Part shown: piece after piece, positions 7,151 to 15,023 of the stretch | How positions within the stretch are numbered: the stretch's first letter is position 1 | Layout of the letters: every line of letters starts with the position of its first letter | NCBI GenBank assembly: GCA_041538025.1 | Contig: JBGOEV010000038.1 | Coordinates: 1 to 24,268 of the forward strand | Length of the DNA stretch: 24,268 nucleotides | From: Thermosaccharophagus gerlachensis | Lineage (GTDB): Bacteria > Armatimonadota > Fervidibacteria > Fervidibacterales > Thermosaccharophagaceae | Reading direction: 5' to 3' | Notes under the pieces: generated by a model | What the model was told of the DNA's origin: nothing | Database searches by the model: none | Seen by the model: the letters and a program-made list of their open reading frames with translations, nothing else | Translations under genes and position numbers: made by a program

Positions 7151-7176
7151 AGTTAATGGCATAGGTGAAGTTTGGT

Positions 7177-8148
7177 ATGAAGGTAGCTTGCTTTGACATC
7201 GGTTCAAACGCAGTCAGGTATTTAATTGCTGAATGGGGAGGGGATGAGCTGAGGGAAGTTTGCATTGGTGGAGAAATAACTACTGCTCATAAGGCATTGA
7301 ACGACAATGGCTATATAGAGTTTGAGAAGTTCACCCCATCGTTGGAAGCGCTTTCCAAGTTTGTGATGATGGCAAAGCAATATGGCGCTATTCCGATTTG
7401 CGCTCTCGCCACAGCTGTAATACGAGAAGCTAAGAACGCCGATGATGTAATTAAAGCGATTGAAAAGAAGATCGGCATACCAGTCGTATGCCTTTCACAG
7501 CACGCAGAAGCTCGCTTAGGATTCTTTGCATCACTTCATGGTATGCCGATAGTTGGTAAGGGGGAAAAAGTCGCATTCGCTGATGTTGGTGGTTGCTCAA
7601 CCGAGATCGTAGTTGGCGATACATCTGGCTGCGTTGAATTTGTTGGAGGGCTTGATTTTGGTTCAGGCAAGCTTACACGCCGATTCATAAGTGCATACCC
7701 TATAAGTCGAAGTGAACGGGAAGCACTGCTCTCGTTTGTGCTTGCGTCGCTTAAAACAAGCGTGCCATCATTATCCTTTTGTTCACACCTCGTCATTTCT
7801 GGTGGCACTGCTGTCGCACTTGCAATGCTAAAACACGGCATTGACTATCCTTCCACCGATAGACTACATGCGACGGTTTTAGCAAAGGAGGAAGTTGCAC
7901 ACTTGCTTGAGAAGGTGGCTAACATGTCTTTGAGTGAATGCGAGTCATTGCTCAGGTTTGAGCCAAAGAGAGCCCCTTTGTTTTATGCAGGTGTCGCTAT
8001 AGTCTTTTCGCTAATGGAGGTTGGTGGCTTTAATAAAGCTTTCATCAGCGCAAGGTGCTTGATGCATGGCGCATTGGAAAAGCTGATGCGCACGGGTGTT
8101 GATGTTACTTCGCCATGCCAAGTCAAAACGGTCCTTGGTGAACCTTGA
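7177..8148 (+). CDS. Ppx/GppA-family phosphatase (short form)
   Basis: 323 residues of the exopolyphosphatase/guanosine pentaphosphatase family (ASKHA fold), which hydrolyse polyphosphate or pppGpp. Visible: phosphate-binding loop CFDIGSNAVRYLI at the N-terminus (Asp7), IREAKNADDV (82-91), the segment SQHAEARLGFF where the family's catalytic glutamate lies (Glu111), the second phosphate loop ADVGGCSTEI (135-144; Cys replaces the usual third Gly), and SGGTAVALA. It has only the two core lobes and lacks the C-terminal HD-like domain of E. coli Ppx. I chose the ATG at 7177 because AGGTGA lies 8 bases before it; an in-frame GTG at 7165 has no ribosome binding site. It starts just after a terminator and is followed by the NAGPA gene 29 bases on. 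Polyphosphate versus pppGpp cannot be decided. Confidence 0.85.
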   Translation: MKVACFDIGSNAVRYLIAEWGGDELREVCIGGEITTAHKALNDNGYIEFEKFTPSLEALSKFVMMAKQYGAIPICALATAVIREAKNADDVIKAIEKKIGIPVVCLSQHAEARLGFFASLHGMPIVGKGEKVAFADVGGCSTEIVVGDTSGCVEFVGGLDFGSGKLTRRFISAYPISRSEREALLSFVLASLKTSVPSLSFCSHLVISGGTAVALAMLKHGIDYPSTDRLHATVLAKEEVAHLLEKVANMSLSECESLLRFEPKRAPLFYAGVAIVFSLMEVGGFNKAFISARCLMHGALEKLMRTGVDVTSPCQVKTVLGEP

Positions 8149-8177
8149 ACGGCTGAAAGCGTCCTTGGTGAGCTGTG

Positions 8178-10382
8178 ATGTATTTGCGTGCTGCTTATAT
8201 GATTGGTTCAGTTAGTGCTTTCATCCTCCTGTTGACCGTGTTCCCTATGCAACAAGGATTTGAAGGTGCAAAAGGATTGCTTGTAAGGCGAGTTGCTCAG
8301 GATGTTGAGCATATTTCATTCAGGCTTTTAAAGCCAGAACCTCTGCTTGTGCAGATTCTGAAGCTGCCCAGATGCTTAAGCAAAGGGATCGTGTTACAAC
8401 CGACATTAGCCAATATCAGCTCCCTCGGTTTGCAGCCAATACATGCTATATCAAAACTTGCGCAATCCGCAACTGGTTCAAGAGTTGTAGGAGCTATAAA
8501 CGGTGGCTTCTTCATGGCTGGCACCAGCGCATATCGCATGTGCCCAATTGGGTTGCTCATTATAGATGGCGAGCTCATCACGCCGCCAAACTCACGCTCT
8601 GCGCTTATCCTCTGGAGCGACGGGACTATAGGAATTGAACGAGTGAGCGGTAGCGTTTACATTCAGCTCAGCGACGGTAGAACTATACCCGTTATGGCGC
8701 TCAATCAAGGTATAGTAGCAAACGGTGTTTCTGTATTCACACCGAGGTTCGGACAAAGCACCCTTTGCCCTGATAGCAAAGACATCGTCCAAATCGTTGC
8801 AAAAGCACATAGCATGCCGCTTCGTCCAAATGCTCCTTTGGAAGCAACTGTCACATTTATCACAGGAGGTGGAGATATACCCATACCGAGTGATTGCATT
8901 GTGATAACTGCGAGGGGGAAGGCTGTAAGCACGATTAGCAATGTGCGTGTTGGTGATGAGTTACGCTTAATCGCGAACTTGCAACCAACAAAGGGAAACA
9001 TTGTTTGGGCGCTTGGTGCAGGTCCAAGGATTTTGAGAGATGGCACTGTTAGCCTTGAATGGGTTGAGGAGAACTTTAAGCGTGAACTATTGTTTACTGC
9101 TTACCCACGCACAGCTGTTGGATTGAACGACGACAGCATCTTCCTTGTAGTTGTTGAAGATGATAACATTCGTGGTGGCAGAGGGATTGATGCTCTTTCG
9201 CTTGCTCGGCTTCTTTTGGAACTCGGCTGTAAAGATGCCCTCATGCTTGATGGTGGCACTTCAACAAGCATGTGTGTAGACGGTGAAGTTGTTACTCCCT
9301 CTGGAGGTGTGCCACGCCCAATAGCAAGTGCTCTTTTGGTTCATGATTTCTTACCAGTGGGTGAGCCGGTGCGAATTGTCATTGAGCCATCAATCATTCA
9401 TGCCCTCCCAAAAGCGCGTATACCTTTGAAGTTGTGGCTTGAGGATGAGGCATGCCATAAGATGCCACTTCGTGCCCCCATCATGTTTGAGGTAAGCGAC
9501 CCCGTCGTGAATATTGAGGGTGATGTATCACCGACACTCTTCGTTGCTGGGTCGCCAACGATGGAGACACCGAAGGAAGTTTTAGTAAGAGCAAAGGAGG
9601 TTGGAGGCAAGCTGGTTGGCGAAACGCGTGTCTTCATTCATAAGGCGCCCGAGATATTAACACTTATCCCACAACGCATCTTCCTTGAACCAAACGAGAG
9701 GGTGAAAGTGAGCTTGCTTGCCGAGACGAACGATGGTTATGAGCTATATTACGATCCAGACTCAGTTTCTGCAATCCTTGATCCAAGCATCGTTACCTTC
9801 AATGCAGGGAACATGATGTTAATTGCTGGTAGCAGAGTTGGTTCATCAAAGCTTTCTGTGGAGTTGTTTGGGGTGCGCGCACAAGCTAACGTTCACGTTG
9901 GCAAGTATTGGAAAGTGATTGAAGAGTTTGAATCGCTTGCTGGCATCACCACGAGATGTGTGCCGAACGATGGCTCAGTGAGCGCTCGTGCTGAGCTCGT
10001 CAACACCACAGCTTTCTCTGGCAACTCAGCGCTCAAGTTCACTTTTAACCTTAGCGGTGCGTCAGGAACACAGGCTGCATATGTCGTCTTCAACCGTGTT
10101 ATTGGAGCACCACTTAAGTTGCGTTGCGCTGTTTACGGAGATGGAAGTGGAGTATGGTTGCGTGCGCAACTTAAGGATGCAAAAGGTGTGATACATCGCC
10201 TTACACTTGCTAACAGCATAAACTGGTCTGGCAAATGGCGCATTGTTGAGTGCGCTGTGCCAAACGATGCTACACCTCCACTCCTGCTCGATTCAATCTA
10301 TGTCGTTTTGATTGGTGGCAACCCCGTTAAGGGATCGATACTTGTTGATCTCCTCTCAGCGCAATATCCACAGGGTGAATAA
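8178..10382 (+). CDS. Exported phosphodiester glycosidase (NAGPA-domain) protein
   Basis: 734 residues. The first 25 form a signal peptide or membrane anchor (hydrophobic GSVSAFILLLTVF). Residues about 44-390 are a phosphodiester glycosidase domain, related to the mammalian mannose-6-phosphate uncovering enzyme NAGPA: AINGGFF (106-112), GAGPRIL (280-286), YPRTAVGLNDD (309-319) and LMLDGGTSTSM (355-365). About 395-575 looks like one or two beta-sandwich (Ig/BIG-like) regions. The last 150 residues look like a carbohydrate-binding jelly roll (FESLAGI, SGNSALKFTF, INWSGKWRIVECAVP, SILVDLLSA). It probably acts on envelope or extracellular polysaccharide. The ATG at 8178 fits GGTGAG 5 bases upstream; GTG 8175 is too close. 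The 11-base GTCCTTGGTGA that includes this ribosome binding site also occurs exactly 30 bases earlier. Confidence 0.85.
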   Translation: MYLRAAYMIGSVSAFILLLTVFPMQQGFEGAKGLLVRRVAQDVEHISFRLLKPEPLLVQILKLPRCLSKGIVLQPTLANISSLGLQPIHAISKLAQSATGSRVVGAINGGFFMAGTSAYRMCPIGLLIIDGELITPPNSRSALILWSDGTIGIERVSGSVYIQLSDGRTIPVMALNQGIVANGVSVFTPRFGQSTLCPDSKDIVQIVAKAHSMPLRPNAPLEATVTFITGGGDIPIPSDCIVITARGKAVSTISNVRVGDELRLIANLQPTKGNIVWALGAGPRILRDGTVSLEWVEENFKRELLFTAYPRTAVGLNDDSIFLVVVEDDNIRGGRGIDALSLARLLLELGCKDALMLDGGTSTSMCVDGEVVTPSGGVPRPIASALLVHDFLPVGEPVRIVIEPSIIHALPKARIPLKLWLEDEACHKMPLRAPIMFEVSDPVVNIEGDVSPTLFVAGSPTMETPKEVLVRAKEVGGKLVGETRVFIHKAPEILTLIPQRIFLEPNERVKVSLLAETNDGYELYYDPDSVSAILDPSIVTFNAGNMMLIAGSRVGSSKLSVELFGVRAQANVHVGKYWKVIEEFESLAGITTRCVPNDGSVSARAELVNTTAFSGNSALKFTFNLSGASGTQAAYVVFNRVIGAPLKLRCAVYGDGSGVWLRAQLKDAKGVIHRLTLANSINWSGKWRIVECAVPNDATPPLLLDSIYVVLIGGNPVKGSILVDLLSAQYPQGE

Positions 10383-10460
10383 CGCAATTCATACCCACAC
10401 TGATTTGTTCCCTGCTCACTAATTAGAATGCCTTGTTCCTATAACCATTTGCGCTCGCTA

Positions 10461-10489
10461 TTAACAGCGACGGTGTATAGTGGCATAAT
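10461..10489 (+). promoter_or_regulatory. Promoter of the ribonucleotide reductase gene
   Basis: TTAACA (10461-10466) and CATAAT (10484-10489) are separated by 17 bases, each 5/6 to consensus. The transcription start should fall near 10496-10497, about 63 bases before the nrdJ ATG. Two NrdR-like boxes overlap this promoter. Confidence 0.75.
10468..10483. promoter_or_regulatory. NrdR box 1 (weaker copy)
   Basis: CGACGGTGTATAGTGG aligns with the NrdR consensus ACACWATATATWGTGT at 10 of 16 positions; the right half (TATAGTG) is good, the left half degenerate. It fills the spacer between -35 and -10 and starts 32 bp before box 2, matching the three-turn spacing known for NrdR box pairs. Confidence 0.55.
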
Positions 10490-10499
10490 TGGATTGGCT

Positions 10500-10515
10500 A
10501 CACAACATGTTGTGT
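10500..10515. promoter_or_regulatory. NrdR box 2 (perfect 16-bp palindrome)
   Basis: ACACAACATGTTGTGT is a perfect palindrome and matches the NrdR consensus ACACWATATATWGTGT at 14 of 16 positions. It lies immediately after the predicted transcription start of nrdJ. NrdR is the zinc-finger/ATP-cone repressor of ribonucleotide reductase genes in most bacteria; its gene is not in this window. Confidence 0.85.
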
Positions 10516-10559
10516 TGCAAATGCTTTGAAGATACTACATATAGTAGGAGGTGTTTGAG

Positions 10560-12902
10560 ATGGGAGGGGATCCTTTGGAGGATGTGGCGGTTGGTTCAAA
10601 GTCTTTTCAGCTTCCGAGGGAGACGCTTGAGTTCTTTGATGGAGATGAATTGAGGGCGCGTGTGTTTGTAGAAAAGTATGCGCTTCGCTCGGATAGCGGT
10701 GAGCTACTTGAGCTGACCCCGAGGGAGATGTGGAGGCGTGTTGCGAGGGAGATAGCTTCTGTTGAGCGGACACCCGAGTTACGAAGCCTTTGGGAAAGGA
10801 ACTTCCTTTGGCTACTTGAGGACTTCCGTTTCATTCCCGGTGGAAGGATAATGCATGGTGCTGGTAACCCAAGGAAAGTCACTTTGCTTAACTGCTATGT
10901 CATCCCAATAAAGGACGATTCGCTTGAGGCTATTTTTGATGCTGCGAAGGAAGCAGCCAGAACTTACTCGTATGGTGGCGGGGTTGGATGTGATATATCA
11001 ATTTTGCGTCCGAAGGGTGCACCAGTGAACAATGCTGCAAGAACCTCAACTGGAGCTGTTTCCTTCATGGAGCTATATTCCCTTGTGACAGGCACGATAG
11101 GGCAAGCAGGTAGAAGAGGAGCGCTCATGATAACGATACAAGATAGCCACCCTGATGTCCTTGACTTCATTGAGCTTAAGCGTGACCCAGAGAGACAGCG
11201 AGTGCGCTATGCAAACATCTCCGTGAAGGTTTCGGATGAATTGATGAAGGCTGTTGAAGCTGACGGTGATTTCACACTCAGGTTTGAAAACGAAGTCGTC
11301 AAAAGGATTGAAAGGAAGATTCGCGCAAGGGAACTTTGGAACAAGCTTGTCCAAGCAGCATGGGAGTGCGCTGAACCGGGAGTTATATTCTGGGACACCG
11401 TTGTCAGGGAATCGACAACGCAGTATGGTGGCATGGAAGTCATTACAACAAATCCATGCTCAGAGATACCTCTTGAGCCATACGGCTGTTGTGATCTTGG
11501 CAACATAAACCTATCAAAGTTTGTGCTCAATCCTTTCACCAGAGATGCTGCCGTTGACTGGGAAAGCTTGGAGAAGACAGCAAGGTTTGCGGTGCGCTTC
11601 CTTGACAATGTGCTTGATTATGCAGCTGATAGGCACCCACTCCCACAACAAAGAGAAGCGAGCTTACGTTCAAGGCGCATAGGAGTCGGGTTTACAGGTC
11701 TCGCTGATATGCTGTGCATGCTGCGTCTGAGATACGATTCGGATTCTGCGATTGAGTTTGTTGATAAGCTTTTTGAACGGGTGAAGAACATCGTCTACGA
11801 CGAGAGTGTCAACTTAGCCATTGAGAAAGGACCGTTCCCGGCGTTTGATTTGGAGAAGCACCTTAGTTCACCATTCATACAAAGGCTTGATGAAAGGGTC
11901 ATTGAGCGTATCAAAAAGCACGGCTTAAGAAACGCTGCTTGCCTTACTGTCCCACCAGTCGGTTCAGGTGCCATACTCGCTGGGACAACGAGTGGTATTG
12001 AACCTATATTCTCCTTCTCTTACATCAGGAGGAGTGAATCGCTCTCCCAAGAGGAATTCAAAGTTTACCATCCGTTGGTTAAGGAATACATGAAGCGATT
12101 TGGAATTGAGGACGAGGGTGAACTGCCTCCGTTCTTTGTCACTGCTCATCAGATTGAGCCAGAGATGCGTGTGCGCATGCAAGCAACGATACAGCGCCAT
12201 ATAGACCACAGCATAAGCTCAACAGTTAATCTACCGCACGATATTAGCGTTGAGGAAGTGAGCAAAATCTACATACTCGCATGGAAGCTTGGTTGTAAGG
12301 GAATAACGGTTTACAGGGAAGGTAGCAGGGAAGGTGTGCTCATCACCGAAGCTTATGCCCGTAAGACTGGCTTGAGGCAGAAACCGCGCCCAGAAAGACT
12401 TAAGGGTGTAACATACAGACGTGAGACACCTCTTGGGACTGCCTTTATAACCGTGAACGAACTCGTTGAAGATGGGGAACCAGAGCCTTTTGAAGTCTTC
12501 ATAAACGTTGGGAAGGCTGGAAGTGACATCGCCTCGGTCTCTGAAGCTATCGGTAGATTGATCTCGCTTTGCTTGAGGATGCCATCACCGATGCCTCCCA
12601 AGGAAAGGGTGAAGGAGATAGTAGATCAGCTTTGGGGTATAGGCGGAGGTAGACAACTTGGCTTTGGCAAAAGGCGTGTGCGCTCACTCCCGGATGCCAT
12701 CGCACAAGTGCTCGCAGAGCACATCGGTATCTATGAAGAACACCTCAATGCATTTCAAGTTGGTGCCCAGAGGAGAAGAGATGATAAGGCAAGTTGGACG
12801 AATGAGCGCGTAGGTGACATATGCCCAATATGTGGCAACGCAACACTCGTATACGAGGAAGGCTGCCAGAAGTGCTATTCATGTGGCTACAGTGAGTGTT
12901 AA
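10560..12902 (+). CDS. nrdJ: Adenosylcobalamin-dependent (class II) ribonucleotide reductase
   Basis: 780 residues. It converts ribonucleotides to deoxyribonucleotides with a cobalamin-generated thiyl radical, so it needs no oxygen or small subunit. Seen: FIPGGRIMHGAG (92-103), NCYVIP with Cys112, the glycine-rich YGGGVGCD (138-145), NPCSE (298-302, Asn/Cys/Glu active-site triad), DLGNINLSKF (312-321), NAACLTVPPVGSGA (458-471), and DHSISSTVNLP plus GCKGITVYREGSREGVL in the barrel end. About 625-725 is a TSCPD domain. The tail has CPIC (755-758) and CQKCYSC (769-775), a zinc-ribbon or redox-cysteine end typical of NrdJ. No N-terminal ATP cone is evident. I chose ATG 10560 because GGAGGTG lies 6 bases before it; the in-frame GTG at 10551 overlaps that site. 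Regulated by the tandem NrdR boxes upstream. Confidence 0.95.
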   Translation: MGGDPLEDVAVGSKSFQLPRETLEFFDGDELRARVFVEKYALRSDSGELLELTPREMWRRVAREIASVERTPELRSLWERNFLWLLEDFRFIPGGRIMHGAGNPRKVTLLNCYVIPIKDDSLEAIFDAAKEAARTYSYGGGVGCDISILRPKGAPVNNAARTSTGAVSFMELYSLVTGTIGQAGRRGALMITIQDSHPDVLDFIELKRDPERQRVRYANISVKVSDELMKAVEADGDFTLRFENEVVKRIERKIRARELWNKLVQAAWECAEPGVIFWDTVVRESTTQYGGMEVITTNPCSEIPLEPYGCCDLGNINLSKFVLNPFTRDAAVDWESLEKTARFAVRFLDNVLDYAADRHPLPQQREASLRSRRIGVGFTGLADMLCMLRLRYDSDSAIEFVDKLFERVKNIVYDESVNLAIEKGPFPAFDLEKHLSSPFIQRLDERVIERIKKHGLRNAACLTVPPVGSGAILAGTTSGIEPIFSFSYIRRSESLSQEEFKVYHPLVKEYMKRFGIEDEGELPPFFVTAHQIEPEMRVRMQATIQRHIDHSISSTVNLPHDISVEEVSKIYILAWKLGCKGITVYREGSREGVLITEAYARKTGLRQKPRPERLKGVTYRRETPLGTAFITVNELVEDGEPEPFEVFINVGKAGSDIASVSEAIGRLISLCLRMPSPMPPKERVKEIVDQLWGIGGGRQLGFGKRRVRSLPDAIAQVLAEHIGIYEEHLNAFQVGAQRRRDDKASWTNERVGDICPICGNATLVYEEGCQKCYSCGYSEC

Positions 12903-12951
12903 ACTCATGTTTGAGCGCTAACGGATTGGTTCTGAGCTTGGGGTGGGTTAG

Positions 12952-13452
12952 ATGACGCCTCAATCGTTTTATGCTTGCGCGAAGGTGGTGGTAGTGTGCG
13001 GTCTACTATGCACGCTTAGCCAAATAAGAGGGCAGGTTAAGATGTTGGAAAAGCTTATGCATGAGCGTGTCTTGCTCGTTAAGAAACTCTCGCAAGTGAT
13101 TGTGGATGTCGCTGAACTCCGTGCGAAACTACAGTATCTGCAGACAAGGGAAGGCAAAGAAATGATTGCCCATTCTTTCGGCTATATAGCTGAGGGAGAG
13201 AAAGTCATACGACCTTTAAACACTGAAACACCGAGCAGACAGATGTTGCTTGAGTTGGTTCCAGCCGATGTGGATAGCGAGGTGGCGAAAGTAATTTGTG
13301 AGCTTCATCAACAGAGCAAGGACAAAAATAACTTGTCAGCTAATGCTCTTAAGGAGATGAAAAGGATTCAGCGAACGGAGCTGAAGAAGGAAAGGGTGAA
13401 GAAGTGGGTAAAGTTAGCAACAGATGCCTGCTGGGTCGGCATGCACCATTAG
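12952..13452 (+). CDS. FtsB/DivIC-like septum-formation-type protein
   Basis: 166 residues: a short hydrophobic N-terminal segment (about 8-24), a coiled coil (about 25-65), then TREGKEMIAHSFGYIAEGEKVIRP (65-88), which matches the 'R.E..AR..GY..PGE..I' ending of FtsL/DivIC/FtsB division proteins. These single-pass proteins form a periplasmic complex at the septum. The C-terminal basic extension (about 120-166, rich in Lys/Glu) is longer than in typical FtsB and also contains the start of lnt in another frame. The ATG follows GGGGTGGG. The membrane segment is short and contains three cysteines, so topology is less certain than family. No division genes are nearby. Confidence 0.65.
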   Translation: MTPQSFYACAKVVVVCGLLCTLSQIRGQVKMLEKLMHERVLLVKKLSQVIVDVAELRAKLQYLQTREGKEMIAHSFGYIAEGEKVIRPLNTETPSRQMLLELVPADVDSEVAKVICELHQQSKDKNNLSANALKEMKRIQRTELKKERVKKWVKLATDACWVGMHH

Positions 13453-15023
13453 CACTTTCTGCATTGAGCAGCGTTGTAATCGCCGTTTCGTTTTTCGTTG
13501 ACGATTTGTGGTGGCTATCACTTGTTGCTCTCTCACCAGTCATCACTGGTATTTGTTTGCACAAGCGAAAGGGTTTGTATCCAGCGCTTTCCACATGGGT
13601 ATTTGCTTTCCTCATGCATTTGTTGCTCAATCTCCCACTCGTGCCAACGATAATTTCATTGCGTTCCATAATTGCGCTACCGACTCACACTGCGTTTGTG
13701 TTGAGCATTTTTGTGTTACTCCTGCTTGCGGTCTTCCAGAGCCTTTTCTTTATGCCCTTAGGTTTCATATCTCTCCTTGCCTCACTTGAGCTTGGTGAAA
13801 TAGCCTTGGCTTTTTTGTTTGCATGCGGTTGGGCATTAGCGGAGTGGGCGCGTTCTCTCGGTTTGATGGGTTCACAATGGGTGTGCATCGCTCATGCCAT
13901 ATTGCCCTGCACAACTATGCTTCAACTCGCTGAGTTGGTGGGTGTTTATGGACTTTGCTTTTGCGTTGTGTTTGCGAACGGTCTCTTTGCCATGTCGCTT
14001 TGTGCCGTGCTCAAAAGGGAATGGCGACGGGCGCTCTTCGGTGTCACCGCATTCGCCGTGCTTTTGCTTTCGTGGTTCTTTTATGGCAAGTGGGCAATGC
14101 ACCAGTATGAAGAGGAACTAAAGGATGCGCGCAAGTGGAGCTATCTTAAGGTAGCAATCATTCAAGGCAACTTAAGTTGGCGTGAGAAGGTTGATAAGGG
14201 AAGTTTTGAAAGGGCTTTTGAGCTTCACATGGACATGACAGCTCAAGCGTTGACTGATCATCCGAAGATTGTTGTCTGGCCCGAGACAACTATAACTGCA
14301 CCGCTTAATGAATGGGATAAAGCGAAGTTGGAATTGAGCGACTTGGCAAGGAAACATAGTGTTGACTTGCTTATCGGCGCCGTTGAGAGGGATAGGAGCG
14401 GAAAGATTTACAATTCGTGCTACGGTATAACAGCTAAAGGCGAGTTCATTGGAACTTATCGGAAGCTCAGGCTTGTGCCGTTTGGTGAGTTTGTGCCATT
14501 GCGTAAGCATGTTCGGTTTTTTGAGCGCTTCGCTGCTCACCCTCAAGATTTCACCCACGGTGAGTTCGTTAAGCCTTTGCGTTTGCAAAACACAAATGCT
14601 GCGTTGGCTATCTGCTTTGATTCACTGTTCCCTTGGATTACGCGTTTACAGGTTTTGCGTGGAGCAAACTCGCTTGTCATCATCACAAACGATGAATGGT
14701 TTTGGGGTGAGTGGATGGCAAGGGAACATGCGGATGTTGCGAAGCTAAGAGCTGTTGAGAGCAGGCTTTTCCTTGTTCGTGCTGCCAACTCCGGCATAAG
14801 TTGCATCGTCAACCCTCTTGGTAAGGTTGAGGCATCGTTAAACCTGAGGGAGCGCGGCAAATTAATTGGCACTGTTGGCATTCCGAGAGGTTCGCACGAA
14901 ACCTTTTATGTTCGTTTTGGTGACATGGTGCAGTTTACGCTTACCTTGTTGACTGCTACGCTTATCATCATTGCATTTGTTAAACTGTGTCTCCATCGCC
15001 CATCAACATCATTTCAATCGTGA
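13404..15023 (+). CDS. lnt: Apolipoprotein N-acyltransferase
   Basis: 539 residues. It transfers a fatty acid from phospholipid to the N-terminal cysteine of lipoproteins, the last maturation step in diderm bacteria. About 15-230 contains several membrane helices; about 248-490 is the nitrilase-like periplasmic domain; a final helix lies at about 508-528. Catalytic residues: Glu294 in VVWPETT, Lys354 in TYRKLRLVPFGEFVP, Cys404 in ICFDSLFP. Most Lnt proteins have C-Y/F-E after the nucleophile; here Asp406 replaces the Glu. The usual NDAWFG is NDEWFW. The GTG at 13404 is chosen because AGGGTGA lies just upstream, inside the preceding gene, giving a 49-base overlap and probable translational coupling. 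Its last 10 bases overlap thpR, which runs toward it. Confidence 0.9.
   Translation: MGKVSNRCLLGRHAPLALSALSSVVIAVSFFVDDLWWLSLVALSPVITGICLHKRKGLYPALSTWVFAFLMHLLLNLPLVPTIISLRSIIALPTHTAFVLSIFVLLLLAVFQSLFFMPLGFISLLASLELGEIALAFLFACGWALAEWARSLGLMGSQWVCIAHAILPCTTMLQLAELVGVYGLCFCVVFANGLFAMSLCAVLKREWRRALFGVTAFAVLLLSWFFYGKWAMHQYEEELKDARKWSYLKVAIIQGNLSWREKVDKGSFERAFELHMDMTAQALTDHPKIVVWPETTITAPLNEWDKAKLELSDLARKHSVDLLIGAVERDRSGKIYNSCYGITAKGEFIGTYRKLRLVPFGEFVPLRKHVRFFERFAAHPQDFTHGEFVKPLRLQNTNAALAICFDSLFPWITRLQVLRGANSLVIITNDEWFWGEWMAREHADVAKLRAVESRLFLVRAANSGISCIVNPLGKVEASLNLRERGKLIGTVGIPRGSHETFYVRFGDMVQFTLTLLTATLIIIAFVKLCLHRPSTSFQS

Noticed and set aside
8131..8171. 11-base direct repeat GTCCTTGGTGA at 8131 and 8161
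   Set aside because: The copies are exactly 30 bases apart, but similarity stops after 11 bases. It is probably a small slippage or chance event near a gene junction rather than a functional repeat.
14172..14588. A 138-codon minus-strand frame inside lnt
   Set aside because: It overlaps the Lnt catalytic domain, whose frame is unambiguous; its own product shows no family features.
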